Shown here: positions 14,852-22,415 of the stretch, piece after piece
Layout of the letters: each line of letters starts with the position of its first letter
Numbering within the stretch: position 1 is the first letter of the stretch
From: an uncultured Oscillospiraceae bacterium
GTDB taxonomy: Bacteria > Bacillota > Clostridia > Oscillospirales > Ruminococcaceae
Reading direction: 5' to 3'
Assembly: GCA_947522735.1 (NCBI GenBank)
Contig: CANNTZ010000019.1
Coordinates: forward strand, 1-35,429
DNA: 35,429 bases
Position numbers and translations under genes: made by a program
The notes under the pieces: model-generated
What the model was told of the DNA's origin: nothing
Databases searched by the model: none
Seen by the model: only the letters and a program-made list of their open reading frames with translations

Positions 14852-15880
14852 ATGTCACGTTTAACCATCAAGGATATCGCCAAGCTGGTCGGGGTCTCAC
14901 CGAGCGCGGTGTCGCTCGCCATAAACGGACGCCCCGGGATCTCCGACGCGACGCGCAGGATGATACTTGACTGCGTGGAGCAGACCGGCTTTGTGCCAAG
15001 CCAAAGCTCCCGCTCGCTCGTCATGAAGCGCACGCAGAGCATCGCGCTGCTGTGGGGAACCGGCTGCCAGCCGCTGGAGCATCTGTTTTTCTCCGACATC
15101 ACCCGCTGTCTGCTGAACTGCTGTATGCAGGCGAACTACAACCTTGTGTTTGTCTCCTGTGATTTTCGCCACTCGCCTCCGGTGCTGCCGGAGATAATCC
15201 GCTCGCGCGGGGTGGACGGCGTCGTCTGCTTCGGACTGGTGCCGCCGGGAGTTGCCTACGCCGTGAATCAGGTGGAGCTGCCGCTGCTGATACTGGACAG
15301 CCACTCCGTTGTCGAAAACGCCTACTGCGTCTGCGTGGACTATTTCCACGCGGCGCGCATCGCGATAGAGCACCTGATTTCGCTTGGACACACAGATATC
15401 GCGTATATCGGCAGCACGCTCGCGCAGCCGGGCTTCAGCCACCAGACCTTTGAGGGCTATCGCAGCACGATGCAGGAGCACGGGCTGGAGGCGCCCTTCT
15501 CGTGGATACAGACCTGCGCGAGCGAGCTGGACGACGAGTCCGCCGGGGAGCAGATGCGCCTCATCCTCTCCTCCGGGCGCACGCCGACCGCCGTATTCTG
15601 CGCCGCCGACGTCTACGCAATCGGGGCGATACGCGCGATACGCAGGGCGGGGCTCAGCGTCCCCGGGGATATCTCCGTGACCGGCATCGACGATATCGTG
15701 TTCAGCCGCTATATCGATCCACCGCTGACCACCGTCAGCATCGACGACATGCGGCTTGCCGAGACAGGCTGCCAGCTTTTGTTCGACGCAATAGAAAAGG
15801 GCGAGCACACGGGCGGAGTTGTGGATTACGACAATCTCACGCTCGTTTCGCGCGCGTCGTGCAGGCGGCTGAAGCAGTGA
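14852..15880 (+). CDS. LacI/GalR family transcriptional regulator
   Basis: A 342-residue repressor-type protein. Residues 1-57 hold the LacI helix-turn-helix and hinge (LTIKDIAKLVGVSPSAVSLA); the remainder is a periplasmic-binding-protein-like sensor domain (GVDGVVCFGL, HLISLGHTDIAYIG, DISVTGIDDIVFSRYIDPP). The ATG gives the canonical family N-terminus, and no other in-frame start lies near the upstream AAAGGAG, which is about 50 nt away across a hairpin. It is divergent from the aminotransferase-isomerase operon, and operator-like palindromes fill the shared intergenic region, so it likely controls itself and that operon. The inducer is unknown. Confidence 0.95.
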   Translation: MSRLTIKDIAKLVGVSPSAVSLAINGRPGISDATRRMILDCVEQTGFVPSQSSRSLVMKRTQSIALLWGTGCQPLEHLFFSDITRCLLNCCMQANYNLVFVSCDFRHSPPVLPEIIRSRGVDGVVCFGLVPPGVAYAVNQVELPLLILDSHSVVENAYCVCVDYFHAARIAIEHLISLGHTDIAYIGSTLAQPGFSHQTFEGYRSTMQEHGLEAPFSWIQTCASELDDESAGEQMRLILSSGRTPTAVFCAADVYAIGAIRAIRRAGLSVPGDISVTGIDDIVFSRYIDPPLTTVSIDDMRLAETGCQLLFDAIEKGEHTGGVVDYDNLTLVSRASCRRLKQ

Positions 15881-15900
15881 CGCATACGCCGGAATACGTC

Positions 15901-15939
15901 AAAAAGCGGATATCCCCCTTGGAGGACATCCGCTTTTTT
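15901..15939. terminator. Bidirectional terminator between the LacI gene and the small membrane protein
   Basis: AAAAAGCGGAT (15901-15911) and ATCCGCTTTTTT (15928-15939) pair around a shorter TCC/GGA inner stem. The T run on the plus strand and the complementary one on the minus strand serve both converging genes. Confidence 0.85.
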
Positions 15940-15955
15940 GCTCGATTTTGCGCGG

Positions 15956-16411
15956 TCAGGACTTCTTAGCCTGTCCTGCCATGACTACAAAGTAGCGCAC
16001 CATGTCCACGACGATCAGCACGTAGGCTATAATGCACATCCATTTGACGACGCCGGTATAGGTGTTAACGGTGATCGAATCGTAGAAGAAGGCGGGCGCG
16101 CCGATGAACGGATAGACGAACGGGATAACAAACATCACGAAATAGGTCAGCCGAGAGAGGATGCAGGGGCCTACGCTGTCAAAAATATACAGCAGCACCG
16201 TGCTGAACAGCACACCGAACCAATAGATGAGCAGCACGAAAAGATCCTCTCCGATGCCCTCGCCCCACGGGAACACGTCTATGCCGCCGCCGAGCTTCTT
16301 CATCAGCACCGCCAGCGCGAACACCTGTACTGCGAGAAATATCCAGAAAAGCGCCTGCGATACGACGTCCATCACGCGCCGTCCCGCAGACAAACGTTTA
16401 TTTTGAGCCAT
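15956..16411 (-). CDS. Small four-helix membrane protein of unknown function
   Basis: A 151-residue hydrophobic protein with about four transmembrane segments, at roughly residues 14-37, 55-76, 83-103 and 122-146. A basic N-terminus (MAQNKRLSAGRR) and the C-terminal AKKS suggest both ends are cytoplasmic. No enzymatic motif or family is recognised. It converges with the LacI gene and is divergent from the next isomerase gene. Confidence 0.75.
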   Translation of the reverse strand: MAQNKRLSAGRRVMDVVSQALFWIFLAVQVFALAVLMKKLGGGIDVFPWGEGIGEDLFVLLIYWFGVLFSTVLLYIFDSVGPCILSRLTYFVMFVIPFVYPFIGAPAFFYDSITVNTYTGVVKWMCIIAYVLIVVDMVRYFVVMAGQAKKS

Positions 16412-16552
16412 TTTTTCTCCATGCCTTTCCGCCGTTGTACGGCAAAGCTTGCTACTACTTTATTTTACATCATTTCGCGCGAAAATAAAATACCTATTTT
16501 CAACATAATGTGCGAATTTATTGATACAAATAAAAGTATTGCCAAAGCCGTC

Positions 16553-16581
16553 TTGACTTTGCACAAAATCTATAATAAAAT
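16553..16581 (+). promoter_or_regulatory. Promoter of the second isomerase gene
   Basis: TTGACT (16553-16558), 17-bp spacer, TAAAAT (16576-16581). An in-phase TATAAT overlaps the spacer end. The start codon is about 38 bp downstream of the -10. Confidence 0.65.
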
Positions 16582-16618
16582 GGGATTACAACAAACGACT
16601 TTAACGGGAGGTTTTACC

Positions 16619-17425
16619 ATGGGACTTTTTAAGGTTGGCGTTATGCTCGATTCGTTCAACACCGATCTGCGCACAGCAATGGACAAGGCGGCGGCCATCG
16701 GCGCGGAGGGCTTTCAGGTCTATACATCCTACGGCGACATGGCACCGGAAAATCTGACAGCGGAAAAGCGCCGTGAATTTCTGGATATGACCAAGGCTCA
16801 CGGTCTTACGATCTCCGCGCTGTGCGGCGATCTCGGCGGCCACGGCTTCATGAATGCAGAGGACAACAGGTGGAAGGTCGAAAAGTCCAAGCGCATCCTT
16901 GATCTCGCCAAGGAGCTGGAGACAAACATCGTCACCACCCACATCGGCGTCGTGCCCACAGACAAGAGCGCGCCGGAATACGAGATTATGTGGAAGGCAT
17001 GCAGGGAGCTTGCCGATTATGGCGACAGCATCGGCGCGTATTTCGCGGTCGAGACCGGTCCGGAGAAGGCGGCGGTGCTGCGCGACTTTCTCGACAGCCT
17101 CGGCGCCAGGGGCGTCAGAGTAAACTTTGACCCGGCAAACCTCGTCATGTGCGTCGGCGACGACCCTGTCTCCGCCGTGCACGAGCTGTGCGATTACATC
17201 GTTCACACCCACGCGAAGGATGGCCGCATGGCGCCCGGACAGGAGCCGCCCTACGTCGAGCTGCCGCTTGGACAGGGCGACGTGCATTTCGACACCTATC
17301 TCGCGGCGCTCAGGGATATCGGCTACAACGGCTTCCTCACCATCGAGCGCGAATGCGGCGACGACCCGGCGAAGGACATAGCTATGGCAGCCGACTTCCT
17401 GCGCGAGCGCATGGCTGATATGTAA
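16619..17425 (+). CDS. Sugar phosphate isomerase/epimerase (xylose isomerase-like TIM barrel)
   Basis: A 268-residue member of the AP_endonuc_2/xylose isomerase-like fold. Candidate metal ligands are Glu145 (FAVETGPE), Asp171 (VNFDPANLV), His198 (VHTHAKDG) and Glu243 (LTIERECG), the usual four-ligand arrangement. ATG 16619 follows GGGAGG at 7 nt; a longer frame upstream crosses the promoter and is not coding. It stands alone between its promoter and a strong terminator. It is paralogous in fold, not in close sequence, to the Hyi-like protein 3.4 kb away. The exact sugar is not deducible. Confidence 0.88.
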   Translation: MGLFKVGVMLDSFNTDLRTAMDKAAAIGAEGFQVYTSYGDMAPENLTAEKRREFLDMTKAHGLTISALCGDLGGHGFMNAEDNRWKVEKSKRILDLAKELETNIVTTHIGVVPTDKSAPEYEIMWKACRELADYGDSIGAYFAVETGPEKAAVLRDFLDSLGARGVRVNFDPANLVMCVGDDPVSAVHELCDYIVHTHAKDGRMAPGQEPPYVELPLGQGDVHFDTYLAALRDIGYNGFLTIERECGDDPAKDIAMAADFLRERMADM

Positions 17426-17469
17426 GCCTTCAGACGCCGGCAAGCGTTTCAGCTCAATCAAAAGCAGCG

Positions 17470-17516
17470 GCTCCTCCGCACGATCGCAATACGGTCATGC
17501 GGAGGAGCCTTTTGCT
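17470..17516 (+). terminator. Intrinsic terminator of the second isomerase gene
   Basis: GGCTCCTCCGCA (17470-17481) and TGCGGAGGAGCC (17499-17510) form a perfect 12-bp stem followed by TTTTGCT. The reverse strand ends in a short T run as well and may serve the converging RNHCP gene. Confidence 0.88.
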
Positions 17517-17569
17517 GTGTTCGTTATAATTGACTGAGGCGAACGGCTTGTCAAAGCCGTTTTACCGCG

Positions 17570-17998
17570 TCACCACCTCAGCTCGCCGTCTCCGCCCATC
17601 AGCTTCGTCATCTCCTCGAGGCGCTCCAGCGGGAACGGCGGCGACGAGACCGGCCTCATGGCAAGCGACATCAGCTTCATGGGATTGTCGTCCGCCGCGA
17701 TGCGGTTGGAGCTCAGATGCCCGCACGCCCTACAGCGGTGGATAATTGCCCACTCGCCGTTTTTCTTTACCCACACGGCGACCGGCTCCATAACGCCACC
17801 GCAGTCAGCCGCTCTGTCTCCCGGCTCGTTGTCCAGGTGCAGGCTGGACAGGCAATACGGGCAGTGGTTCCGGTGCTCGCTCCCTGCGCCTGTCGGCACG
17901 ACGGTCCTCCCGCAGACCTTGCAAACAAAGGCGTCGCTGCACGGATGAGTTTTATAGTAACCCTTTTCAAATGATTTTTTTCTGTTTTCCCGGTTCAT
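17570..17998 (-). CDS. RNHCP domain protein (zinc-ribbon-like)
   Basis: A 142-residue protein with the RNHCP signature HRNHCPYCLSSLHLD, preceded by FVCKVCGRTV and followed by HRCRACGHLSSNRIAADD. The three CxxC pairs (CKVC, CPYC, CRAC) suggest metal binding. The family is widespread in Firmicutes and its function is unknown. GGAGGA lies 8 nt before the ATG. The nearest promoter is almost 190 nt upstream, leaving an unusually long leader that carries a short ORF. It converges with the isomerase gene. Confidence 0.9.
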   Translation of the reverse strand: MNRENRKKSFEKGYYKTHPCSDAFVCKVCGRTVVPTGAGSEHRNHCPYCLSSLHLDNEPGDRAADCGGVMEPVAVWVKKNGEWAIIHRCRACGHLSSNRIAADDNPMKLMSLAMRPVSSPPFPLERLEEMTKLMGGDGELRW

Positions 17999-18201
17999 GG
18001 GAACGTCCTCCTAAAAGTAAAATCATAAACCCTTTGGGAGGCCTGCGGAGTTGTCAGCAAACCTCCCGGTTATGCTACAATCTCCATGGATTTTTCAAGC
18101 TGCTTCAAAAAGATATCCTCCTTATTGCGTTTATAATCAAGCCCGACGGTCTGATTATCGGATTTCAGTCAGCCCTGCGTGGCGACGGATAAATTATAGC
18201 A
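17999..18201 (-). promoter_or_regulatory. RNHCP promoter and long structured leader
   Basis: An extended -10, TGC-TATAAT (TATAAT at 18193-18198), has no clear -35. The transcript would start near 18186, giving about 188 nt of leader. It contains the short ORF listed separately and a stem GGGAGG/CCTCCC spanning 18036-18067, with the gene's own GGAGGA downstream. No known riboswitch class was recognised. Confidence 0.5.
18070..18108 (-). CDS. Possible 12-codon leader ORF of the RNHCP gene
   Basis: TTG at 18108-18106 is preceded 8 nt upstream by a perfect AAGGAGG (18117-18123) and reads MKQLEKSMEIVA before TAA (18072-18070). The same frame is open back to a TGA just above 18168 and reads like real protein (SDNQTVGLDYKRNKED upstream of the TTG), so it could also be a 32-codon ORF from a CTG at 18168 or the 3' remnant of a gene. 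No homologue is recognised. Confidence 0.4.
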   Translation of the reverse strand: MKQLEKSMEIVA

Positions 18202-18229
18202 TAAAATCGAGAGAAAATCCACTGTCCGG

Positions 18230-18264
18230 AAAAAACGCCCGGAAAATCCGCGGATTTTCCGGGC
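18230..18264 (-). terminator. Terminator of the ABC transporter-GH42 operon
   Basis: A perfect 28-bp palindrome: GCCCGGAAAATCCG (18237-18250) with CGGATTTTCCGGGC (18251-18264). On the minus strand it is followed by GTTTTTT. It lies 65 bp after the GH42 stop. Confidence 0.85.
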
Positions 18265-18328
18265 ATAACGTTTGTTTTTGGGCCCCATCCCTGTTGAGTG
18301 GTTGATTTTTACGCATAGCATCCCGTTT

Positions 18329-20425
18329 TTATTGAACCCGCTCGAACACGACGCACGCGCTGCTGAGAGCGGGAAGCACGACGCGCACCGAGCCGCCGTC
18401 CGGCTTTGCGGAGCCGTAGATGCAGCGCAGCGCCATGCCCTCCGGTGTATCCAGCGAGACCGACACAGTCTCGCCGGACGGATTGTATACCGTCACAAAT
18501 TCGCCGTTTTGTGCGGAAAGACGCTGTATAAGCGGCTTCCCCGGCGTGCGGAAGGCTATTCCGGCAAGCTCGAGCAGCCGCTCGAGCAGCGGTTCGTTTT
18601 CCGGAAGCTGCGAAAACAGCGTGCCGATGAGGTAGGTCTTGCCCTTCCCAAAGCGGTTTCCAACGCCAAACACGCGTCTGCCGTCTGTTAGGATGCTCTC
18701 GCCTGTGGTGAGGGTGTAGCTCTGTGAGCAATAGACGGAGGCTACGGAAAGCCCGGAAAGGTCGCCGCAGCCTGTCAGTTTTGCGGCGTAGCCCCGGTTA
18801 GAGGCGCCGAAGAGTGTCTCCTCGCGGCAGCCGAACACCACGTCAAGCCCGCAGCCGGGAACGGTGAGCTGCGCGTTGGACATTTCGTCGTGCGCCGCAA
18901 GATACCCCTCGGAGATGAGCACGCCGCCGTTTGCGGCGTATTCGCCGAGGGCGCGTGCGTAAGCCTCCGACATAGAGACGGGCAGCGGCAGAAGCACGGC
19001 CGAATAATCGCCGAGCTTGCCCTCGCACGCCTGTTCGGTCCAGACAAAATCTGGATAGACGCCGCGGCTGACAAGCGCGCGGTACAGTCCGGCAGTGGAG
19101 CTCCCGGTCAGCTCCTCGACGCCGCGTGCGTAGGTCAGGATGTGGTCGAGGTGGTTGACGGCTATAGCGACGCGGCTGCGCTGCGGCTTGGCGGAAATGA
19201 GAATATCGCGGTTTGCAAGCAGAAAGCGGTTGAAGCGGCAGATTTCGGGATACCATTCAAACGGCTCGCCGCGCCGGTCGAGCATCCCGAAGCCGAACGC
19301 CTCCTGACAGAAGGTCTCCTCGCGGTAGGCCCACCAGACCAGCCCCTTGACGCCGCGCGCGACGCAGGCGGCGCCCCAGTTGACGATATCGCGCTTTTCG
19401 GGCGGCTCGCCGCGCCAGAGCAACGACGCGGGACGTCCCGCCTGAAGCTCGGCGGCCCAGTTGGGCCGATCCCCGGCGGCGCAGCGCGCGGAATCCATGA
19501 CATACATGATGCTCGTCACGTCGTTCCAGCCGCCGTGCGTTACCGACGGATATATCGACGCGCCAAAGACATCCATCTCCCGGGCTATCACGAGGTCGTC
19601 GGCCCAACAGCCTCCGAGACGGCCGCTGACCATGCTGAGCACCGTGTGGCACATCACCGGGCGCTTCTCGGGGTCGAACCGGCGAACAAGCTCGCGCTTC
19701 CATGCGGCAATGCGTCCGATTCGCCAGCGGAGAAAGCCGGCATATTCGGTGAAAAGCGGAGTCATTTTTGCGCCGTGAAAGGCATAGGGCGGCATGATGT
19801 GCTCCCAGCGGCCATAATTTGTCAACAGCGCCCGGTTGGCGGCGTCGAGCGTTTTGTATTTTGCCCTGAGCCATTCGACAAACGCCGCGGCGGTGTGCTT
19901 GCACCAGCAATAGTCCGCCCCGTGGCGCTCGTCGCACATCGCGCCGCTGTGCGCCTCCTGCCAGACGGCCCAGCCCCTGACAGCGCCGTAGCGCGCAAAC
20001 TCCGTGACAAACGCCTCGGTGAAGCGCTCTGCGGCGTTAATGGCGTTCGGGTTGTCGAAGCAGGGGCCGGGCTTGCCGTCGGCGGGGATGGGATAGGGTA
20101 TGGTGTGGCGCACAGGCTCTCCGTAGGCGTTGCGCTGGTAGACGTCGTTTTCAAGATAAAGCCACGCGGGCGCATTTTCAAGGCAGAGCGTCAATATCAC
20201 GCAAAGCCCGCGCGACGAGGCGTATTCCACTATCTCCCGCGTTTTGGAGAAATCGTACTCCTCAGGCCGCGGCTCCTCATAGGCCCAGCTTTGCTGCACA
20301 CGGACATAGTTGAAGCCGTCGGCGGCAAAGCGGTCGAGGTCACGCTTCAGTTCGTCCGTGTCCGGGCCCGGATAGCGGAAAAATTCCACGCCGCAGACAA
20401 GCTCGCTGTCAAAGAAGTTAGGCAT
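18329..20425 (-). CDS. GH42 family glycosidase, probable beta-galactosidase
   Basis: A 698-residue retaining glycoside hydrolase of family 42. The TIM barrel starts at once (GVEFFRYPGP, DGFNYVRVQQSWAYEEPRPEEYDF). The acid/base is Glu157 in GWAVWQEAHSG and the probable nucleophile is Glu326 in NWAAELQAGR. Residues from about 400 to 610 form the GH42 trimerisation-like domain (YPDFVWTEQA, ALGEYAANGGVLISEGY), and a small beta domain ends the protein. No signal peptide is visible, so it cleaves imported oligosaccharides in the cytoplasm. It is the last gene of the binding protein-permease operon, 36 bp after the second permease. Beta-galactosidase is the usual activity, but alpha-arabinosidase-like specificity is possible. 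Confidence 0.9.
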   Translation of the reverse strand: MPNFFDSELVCGVEFFRYPGPDTDELKRDLDRFAADGFNYVRVQQSWAYEEPRPEEYDFSKTREIVEYASSRGLCVILTLCLENAPAWLYLENDVYQRNAYGEPVRHTIPYPIPADGKPGPCFDNPNAINAAERFTEAFVTEFARYGAVRGWAVWQEAHSGAMCDERHGADYCWCKHTAAAFVEWLRAKYKTLDAANRALLTNYGRWEHIMPPYAFHGAKMTPLFTEYAGFLRWRIGRIAAWKRELVRRFDPEKRPVMCHTVLSMVSGRLGGCWADDLVIAREMDVFGASIYPSVTHGGWNDVTSIMYVMDSARCAAGDRPNWAAELQAGRPASLLWRGEPPEKRDIVNWGAACVARGVKGLVWWAYREETFCQEAFGFGMLDRRGEPFEWYPEICRFNRFLLANRDILISAKPQRSRVAIAVNHLDHILTYARGVEELTGSSTAGLYRALVSRGVYPDFVWTEQACEGKLGDYSAVLLPLPVSMSEAYARALGEYAANGGVLISEGYLAAHDEMSNAQLTVPGCGLDVVFGCREETLFGASNRGYAAKLTGCGDLSGLSVASVYCSQSYTLTTGESILTDGRRVFGVGNRFGKGKTYLIGTLFSQLPENEPLLERLLELAGIAFRTPGKPLIQRLSAQNGEFVTVYNPSGETVSVSLDTPEGMALRCIYGSAKPDGGSVRVVLPALSSACVVFERVQ

Positions 20426-20460
20426 GACTCGATAATGTTCTCCTTCGGTTTAATCGTTTG

Positions 20461-21354
20461 TCATCCCTTGACCGAGCCCAGCATGATGCCCTTGATGAAA
20501 TATTTTTGCAGGAACGGATAGAGCACGGCTATCGGGAAGGTGGTAAATACCATCGTTGCGACACGGATGGTGACGGGCTTGATGGTGGCGAAGGCGTTCT
20601 GCGTCACGCCGGCCTCGGCAAGCTGCTTGTTCATCTCCTGCGCCGCCTCGGCGGAGCGTATCATCTGGGTCATGATGCTCTGGAGGGTGACGAGATTATC
20701 GGATTTGGTGTAGATGGCGGTATCGAACCACGCGCCCCATTGCGCCACTCCCTGGAACAGCGCAACCGTCGCGAAGATCGGCACCGAGCCCGGAAGGATT
20801 ATATCCTTGAAGATGCGCAGAGCTCCCGCGCCGTCGATGCGCGCCGCATCCTCTAACGATTCCGGTATCGAGGCATAATAGGACATGAACAGTATCGCGT
20901 CGTAGAAGCTCCACATCGACGGAATGACGTAGACGAGGAAATTGTCGAGCAGCTTCAGGTCGCGCAGAAGCATGTAATATGGGATGAGGCCGCCGCCGAA
21001 ATACATGGTTATCACGAAAATCACCATATATACCCTGCGTCCCCATATCCAGCGCTTGGAAAGGCCGTAGGCGGCAACGCCGGTGAAGGCGATGTGAAGC
21101 AGGGTGCCGATGACCGTTCTGAGCACGGAATTGAGGATGGCGCGCAATGTGCGGCTGCTTGTGAGGATGAACTCATAGTTTTCGACGCTCCATTTGCGCG
21201 GCCAGAGATAGATGCCGCCCTTCATCGCGTCAACGCCCTCGTTGAATGAAATGACGATGCAATACCAGAAGGGATAGAGCGTGACGGCGGCGACGATGAA
21301 CATGAGCAGCACGTTTATAACGTTGAATATCCTGTCCCTTGTATTCTCCGACAT
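20461..21354 (-). CDS. Carbohydrate ABC transporter permease (LplC/MalG type)
   Basis: A 297-residue inner-membrane permease of the CUT1 family with about six transmembrane helices. The EAA loop that docks the ATPase is ESLEDAARIDGAGALRIFKD, followed by IILPGSVPIF. The N-terminal VTLYPFWYCIVISFNE and C-terminal FIKGIMLGSVKG are typical of LplC-type partners of long lipoprotein binding proteins. Its start overlaps the stop of the other permease gene (TGATG), so the two are translationally coupled. No ATPase gene is nearby. Confidence 0.93.
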   Translation of the reverse strand: MSENTRDRIFNVINVLLMFIVAAVTLYPFWYCIVISFNEGVDAMKGGIYLWPRKWSVENYEFILTSSRTLRAILNSVLRTVIGTLLHIAFTGVAAYGLSKRWIWGRRVYMVIFVITMYFGGGLIPYYMLLRDLKLLDNFLVYVIPSMWSFYDAILFMSYYASIPESLEDAARIDGAGALRIFKDIILPGSVPIFATVALFQGVAQWGAWFDTAIYTKSDNLVTLQSIMTQMIRSAEAAQEMNKQLAEAGVTQNAFATIKPVTIRVATMVFTTFPIAVLYPFLQKYFIKGIMLGSVKG

Positions 21355-22295
21355 CAGAAAAGTCCCTCCCCGTTAAGCCTTTTGACAACGGCGTTTGCTG
21401 TGAGCATCAACGTCGCAGAGCAGCAGGAGAGCACGAGACCGATGGCGGTCGAATATGAAAAATCGGCCTTGACAAGTCCGACGTTGTAGACGTAATACGA
21501 CAACACGTTGCTGCGGGCGTGGTTGAGGCTGTTTTCAAGGAAAAATGCCTGATCGAAGCCGGTGTTGACGATGCCCCCCATCGTGAGTATCAGCATTATC
21601 GAGATGATGCCGGAGAGTGCGGGCAGCGTGATATACCGGATGCGCTGCATACGGGTCGCGCCGTCGATCTTCGCCGCCTCGTACAGCGTCTCGTCGATGC
21701 CGTTTATTGCGGCAAGATAGACTATCGCGCTCCAGCCAAGCTCCTTCCAGATGCTGGCGGCGATTACCATTGGCCAATAGAGCTCCTCGCGGCCAAGCCA
21801 GAATATAGGCTCCTTTATAAGCCCTATGTTCATCATCAGCATGTTGATGACGCCGTCGTTGGTGTTGAGCATCGAGTCGAGTATTATGGCCATGACCGCC
21901 CATGAGATGAAGTGCGGCAGATAGCTGACGGTCTGCACGGCCTTTTTAAAGCGAAGATACGTCAGCTCGTTGATTAGCAGCGTGAATATTATGGTTGCAG
22001 GGAAGGAGAGGGCGACGCTGAGCGCCGCAAGCCCAAGGGTGTTGACGACTGCGTTGCCCATGTGAAAATCAGTGAACAGCGTCCTGAAATTGTCTAAGCC
22101 CACCCACGGACTGCCGAAGATTCCCTTGCGGAAGCTGTAATTCTTGAAGGCGATGATTATTCCGCTCATCGGGATGTAACTGAATATGATCGTGAAAATC
22201 AGAGCCATCCATACCATTATCTGGTACGCCAGCTCCTTCCTGATGCGTGTCAGGAACGCTCCTGCGGGCTTTTTTGCGGCTGCGACCTTGTTCAT
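21354..22295 (-). CDS. Carbohydrate ABC transporter permease (LplB/MalF type)
   Basis: A 313-residue permease with a basic cytoplasmic N-terminus and six hydrophobic segments. Signatures include FSYIPMSGIIIAFKNY, SYLPHFISWAV and the EAA loop LYEAAKIDGATRMQRIRYIT. It forms a heterodimer with the LplC-type protein encoded next. The operon order (binding protein, LplB, LplC, hydrolase) is common in gut Clostridia for polysaccharide-derived oligosaccharides. Confidence 0.93.
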   Translation of the reverse strand: MNKVAAAKKPAGAFLTRIRKELAYQIMVWMALIFTIIFSYIPMSGIIIAFKNYSFRKGIFGSPWVGLDNFRTLFTDFHMGNAVVNTLGLAALSVALSFPATIIFTLLINELTYLRFKKAVQTVSYLPHFISWAVMAIILDSMLNTNDGVINMLMMNIGLIKEPIFWLGREELYWPMVIAASIWKELGWSAIVYLAAINGIDETLYEAAKIDGATRMQRIRYITLPALSGIISIMLILTMGGIVNTGFDQAFFLENSLNHARSNVLSYYVYNVGLVKADFSYSTAIGLVLSCCSATLMLTANAVVKRLNGEGLF

Positions 22296-22344
22296 GCGGA
22301 TCAGTCCTTTCGTGGAAATTCCGTGGCGGATGGGCTTGGGAAAT

Positions 22345-22383
22345 GGCCGTGTACGCGCAGAGAGCGCTCCGCGCGTACTGGCC
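22345..22383 (-). other. Intercistronic hairpin between the binding protein and permease genes
   Basis: GTACGCGC (22351-22358) and GCGCGTAC (22371-22378) form a perfect stem extended by GGCC pairs (22345-22348 with 22380-22383). It has no T run, so rather than ending transcription it probably protects the upstream mRNA and raises binding protein levels over permeases, as known for malE-malF. Confidence 0.6.
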
Positions 22384-22415
22384 TTGCATAGCTGTCGAAA
22401 TGAAGCGGCCGCCTG

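Noticed and set aside
15938..16618. Long N-terminal extension of the second isomerase
   Set aside because: It lies antisense to the small membrane protein and across the promoter; ATG 16619 has a proper ribosome site and the family N-terminus.
18890..20521. A 543-codon open frame on the plus strand antisense to the GH42 gene
   Set aside because: It has no family motif or ribosome site and exists because GC-rich codon bias leaves antisense frames open. The minus strand encodes a motif-complete GH42 enzyme.
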